Shown: positions 62,316-64,000 of the stretch, in pieces
How positions within the stretch are numbered: the stretch's first letter is position 1
How the letters are laid out: each line of letters begins with the position of its first letter
From: Sphingomonas carotinifaciens
GTDB lineage: Bacteria > Pseudomonadota > Alphaproteobacteria > Sphingomonadales > Sphingomonadaceae
Reading direction: 5' to 3'
Length of the DNA stretch: 64,000 nt
NCBI RefSeq assembly: GCF_009789535.1
Contig: NZ_WSUT01000005.1
Coordinates: forward strand, 1,797,501 to 1,861,500
Position numbers and translations under genes: made by a program
The notes under the pieces: model-generated
Database searches by the model: none
Seen by the model: the letters and a program-made list of their open reading frames with translations, nothing else
What the model was told of the DNA's origin: nothing

Positions 62316-62960
62316 ATGCCCGGCCCATTTGTCCGTTCCTGCCTGCTCGCCGGCATCGCTGCCACGGCCCTGACCGGGTGCGCCACGACGACGACGCCGG
62401 CGGCGCAGTTGCCCGCGGCGTCCTATGTGGCGAGCAAGGAGCAGCCGGGCGAGGAATATGTGATCGGTCCGCTGGACCAGTTGAACATCTTCGTGTGGCG
62501 CAATCCCGAACTGACCGCCAAGGTGCAGGTGCGCCCCGACGGCCGGATCACGACGCCGCTGGTCAACGACATGCCCGCCGTCGGCAAGACGCCGGCGATG
62601 CTGGCCGACGACATGACCAAGGCCCTGTCCGAATATATCTCCAAGCCGATCGTTTCGGTGATCGTGGAGAATTTCTCCGGCACGTTCAGCCAGCAGGTGC
62701 GCATCGTCGGCGCCACCGAAAAGCCGGCATCGCTGCCCTACCGCGCGAACATGACGCTGCTCGATGCGATGATCGCGGTCGGCGGCCTCAGCCAATATGC
62801 CGCGGGCAACAAGGCCAAGCTGGTGCGGTACGACCGGGCGACGGGCAAGCAGAAGGAATATGCGCTGAAGATCGCCGACCTGCTGAAGCGCGGCAATTCC
62901 TCCGCCAATGTCCGGCTGGAGCCGGGCGACGTGATCATCATCCCTGAGTCGATGTTCTGA
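62316..62960 (+). CDS. XrtA-type polysaccharide export lipoprotein (Wza-like)
   Basis: A 214-residue outer-membrane lipoprotein (lipobox ALTGC, C22) with a Poly_export domain (YVIGPLDQLNIFVWRNPELT, VQVRPDGRITTPLVNDMPAV) and an SLBB domain (VRIVGATEKPASLPYRANMT). It forms part of the export channel of an exopolysaccharide. GAGGAG precedes the ATG at 62316; a TTG at 62298 is unlikely. It leads the chain-length gene by ten bases. Confidence 0.93.
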   Translation: MPGPFVRSCLLAGIAATALTGCATTTTPAAQLPAASYVASKEQPGEEYVIGPLDQLNIFVWRNPELTAKVQVRPDGRITTPLVNDMPAVGKTPAMLADDMTKALSEYISKPIVSVIVENFSGTFSQQVRIVGATEKPASLPYRANMTLLDAMIAVGGLSQYAAGNKAKLVRYDRATGKQKEYALKIADLLKRGNSSANVRLEPGDVIIIPESMF

Positions 62961-62970
62961 GGATGCGCGC

Positions 62971-64000
62971 ATGAACGGCATCCTGGACGAGGTAAGGCTG
63001 GCGCTGCACGCGGTGTGGACGCGGCGCTGGGTCGCGCTGGCGGTCGCCTGGGCCGTGTGCGTGCTCGGCTGGCTGTTCGTGGCGCAGATACCGAGCCGGT
63101 ACGAATCGCGCGCCCGCGTGCTGGTCGACATGCAGTCGATCCTGCCCGCGGACCTGAACGGGGCGCCGCAGGCGGCGCAGCAGACGGTGGACCAGGTGCG
63201 CCAGACGCTGATCTCGGCGGTGAACCTGCAGAAGGTGGTGCGCGGCACCGATCTGGCGAACACGGTGGCGAACGACCGCGACGTGGCCGACCGGGTGTCG
63301 TCGCTGGCGCAGTCGATCAAGATCGACAGCCAGCAGGACAATCTGTTCCAGATCACCACGACGATGAGCAGCCCCAAGCTGGCGCGCGACGTGACGCAGA
63401 AGCTGATCGACATTTTCGTCGAAACCAATCTGGCGGGCGATCGCAGCGCGACGAGCCAGAGTCTGGCGTTTCTGGACAAGCAACTGGCGCAGCGCCAGCG
63501 GCAACTGGCGGATGCGGAGGCCAAGCGCGCCGACTTCCAGAACCGGTATCTGGGCGGCCTGCCGGGTACCGGATCGGTGAGCGACCGGATCGGTGCGTCG
63601 CGCGCGCAGATGGCGCAGGTGGACGGCGATCTGGCCGCGGCGCAGTCCGGGCTGGCGGCGGTGCAGGGGCAGATGGCGTCCACCGCACAGACCGTGGCGG
63701 GGCCGGGGGGCACCACGGGCGGCCCGGCGCGCGCGCGGCTGGCGGCGATCCAGGGGCAGCTGGCCGATGCGCGGGCACGCGGCTATACCGACAATCACCC
63801 CGATGTGGTGGCGCTGAAGAGCCAGCTGGGCGCGGCGACCGCGGCGGCGCGGGCCGAGCCGGCGGGCACGGCGGGCGGTGCGACGGCCAATCCGCTCTAC
63901 CTGTCGCTGCAATCGCTGGCGGCGGACAAGCAGGCGCAGGTCGCGGCACTCCGGATGCGAAAGGCGCAGTTGCAGGGCGACCTGGACCAGTTGAACGCCA
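62971..64000 (+). CDS. XrtA-type chain-length determinant (Wzz-like), 3' truncated
   Basis: The first 343 residues of a polysaccharide co-polymerase. A transmembrane helix (WVALAVAWAVCVLGWLFVAQ, about residues 20-40) is followed by the Wzz domain (YESRARVLVDMQSIL) and a long coiled coil (QRQRQLADAEAKRADFQNR). The frame is open to the window edge, so the second helix lies outside. GAGG precedes the ATG. It sets polymer length with the export protein and belongs to the pepcterm_ChnLen type. Confidence 0.9.
   Translation, partial: MNGILDEVRLALHAVWTRRWVALAVAWAVCVLGWLFVAQIPSRYESRARVLVDMQSILPADLNGAPQAAQQTVDQVRQTLISAVNLQKVVRGTDLANTVANDRDVADRVSSLAQSIKIDSQQDNLFQITTTMSSPKLARDVTQKLIDIFVETNLAGDRSATSQSLAFLDKQLAQRQRQLADAEAKRADFQNRYLGGLPGTGSVSDRIGASRAQMAQVDGDLAAAQSGLAAVQGQMASTAQTVAGPGGTTGGPARARLAAIQGQLADARARGYTDNHPDVVALKSQLGAATAAARAEPAGTAGGATANPLYLSLQSLAADKQAQVAALRMRKAQLQGDLDQLNA

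Noticed and set aside
1..64000. tRNA or rRNA genes, CRISPR arrays, insertion sequences, prophage genes, an origin
   Set aside because: I looked on both strands and saw no cloverleaf with an intact T-arm, no regularly spaced repeats, and no transposase, integrase or phage structural protein. A dedicated scan could still find a small RNA.

Overview
The window is high-GC DNA from an alphaproteobacterium and most resembles a sphingomonad (Sphingomonas-like; inferred from gene content and order, with no database search). Pointers are a PopZ-type polar organiser just upstream of valS, psd-pssA beside rpsB-tsf, large TonB-dependent receptors, a LOV histidine kinase, an XrtA (exosortase A) polysaccharide locus, GTG/TTG starts and many 1-4 base ATGA/GTGA overlaps. 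I see no tRNA, rRNA, CRISPR array, transposase or prophage gene.

Layout. 1-12.5 kb is core chromosome: popZ end, LOV histidine kinase/response regulator, valS, a cation/H+ antiporter, a lipoprotein cytochrome c, icd, psd-pssA, a small membrane protein beside a LexA-type box, rpsB-tsf and a strong terminator. 12.6-17.7 kb has two divergent secreted carbohydrate-active proteins (DUF5695-like and GH43) and an L,D-transpeptidase. 17.7-19 kb is a dmeR-dmeF metal-efflux pair with its operator. 19-21.6 kb has an SGNH hydrolase, a ParD-like protein coupled to map, and a small secreted protein. 21.7-25.8 kb is tyrosine/homogentisate degradation (hppD, hmgA, maiA, Rieske protein) with a divergent MarR regulator. 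25.9-30.3 kb is a TetR-GH130-GH13-GT4 operon.

30.3-41.9 kb is a corrinoid salvage and transport region: divergent cobU, a cobalamin riboswitch, then btuB, cobD, cobO, btuF, btuC, btuD, cbiB, cobQ, cobT, cobS and a CobC-like phosphatase, nearly all overlapping. No corrin-ring synthesis genes are present, so the cell probably imports and remodels corrinoids.

42.8-53 kb is the most unusual region: an IclR regulator and a ten-gene tellurium-resistance-type (Ter) cluster with ATP-grasp, TerD, TerA, TerC/DUF475, TerD, PRTase-TRSP, HAD phosphatase, StiP-type PRTase, CitE-like lyase and AIM24. It pairs Ca-binding Ter proteins with what looks like a complete small pathway for an unidentified nucleoside-like metabolite. 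53.2-57.8 kb holds a beta-helix lipoprotein and a TonB receptor behind a three-repeat Pho-box-like element. From 57.8 kb to the end is the XrtA exopolysaccharide locus: hydrolase 1, hydrolase 2 and acyl carrier protein on one strand; acyl-CoA ligase, PLP decarboxylase, Wza-like export lipoprotein and a chain-length protein cut by the window edge on the other.
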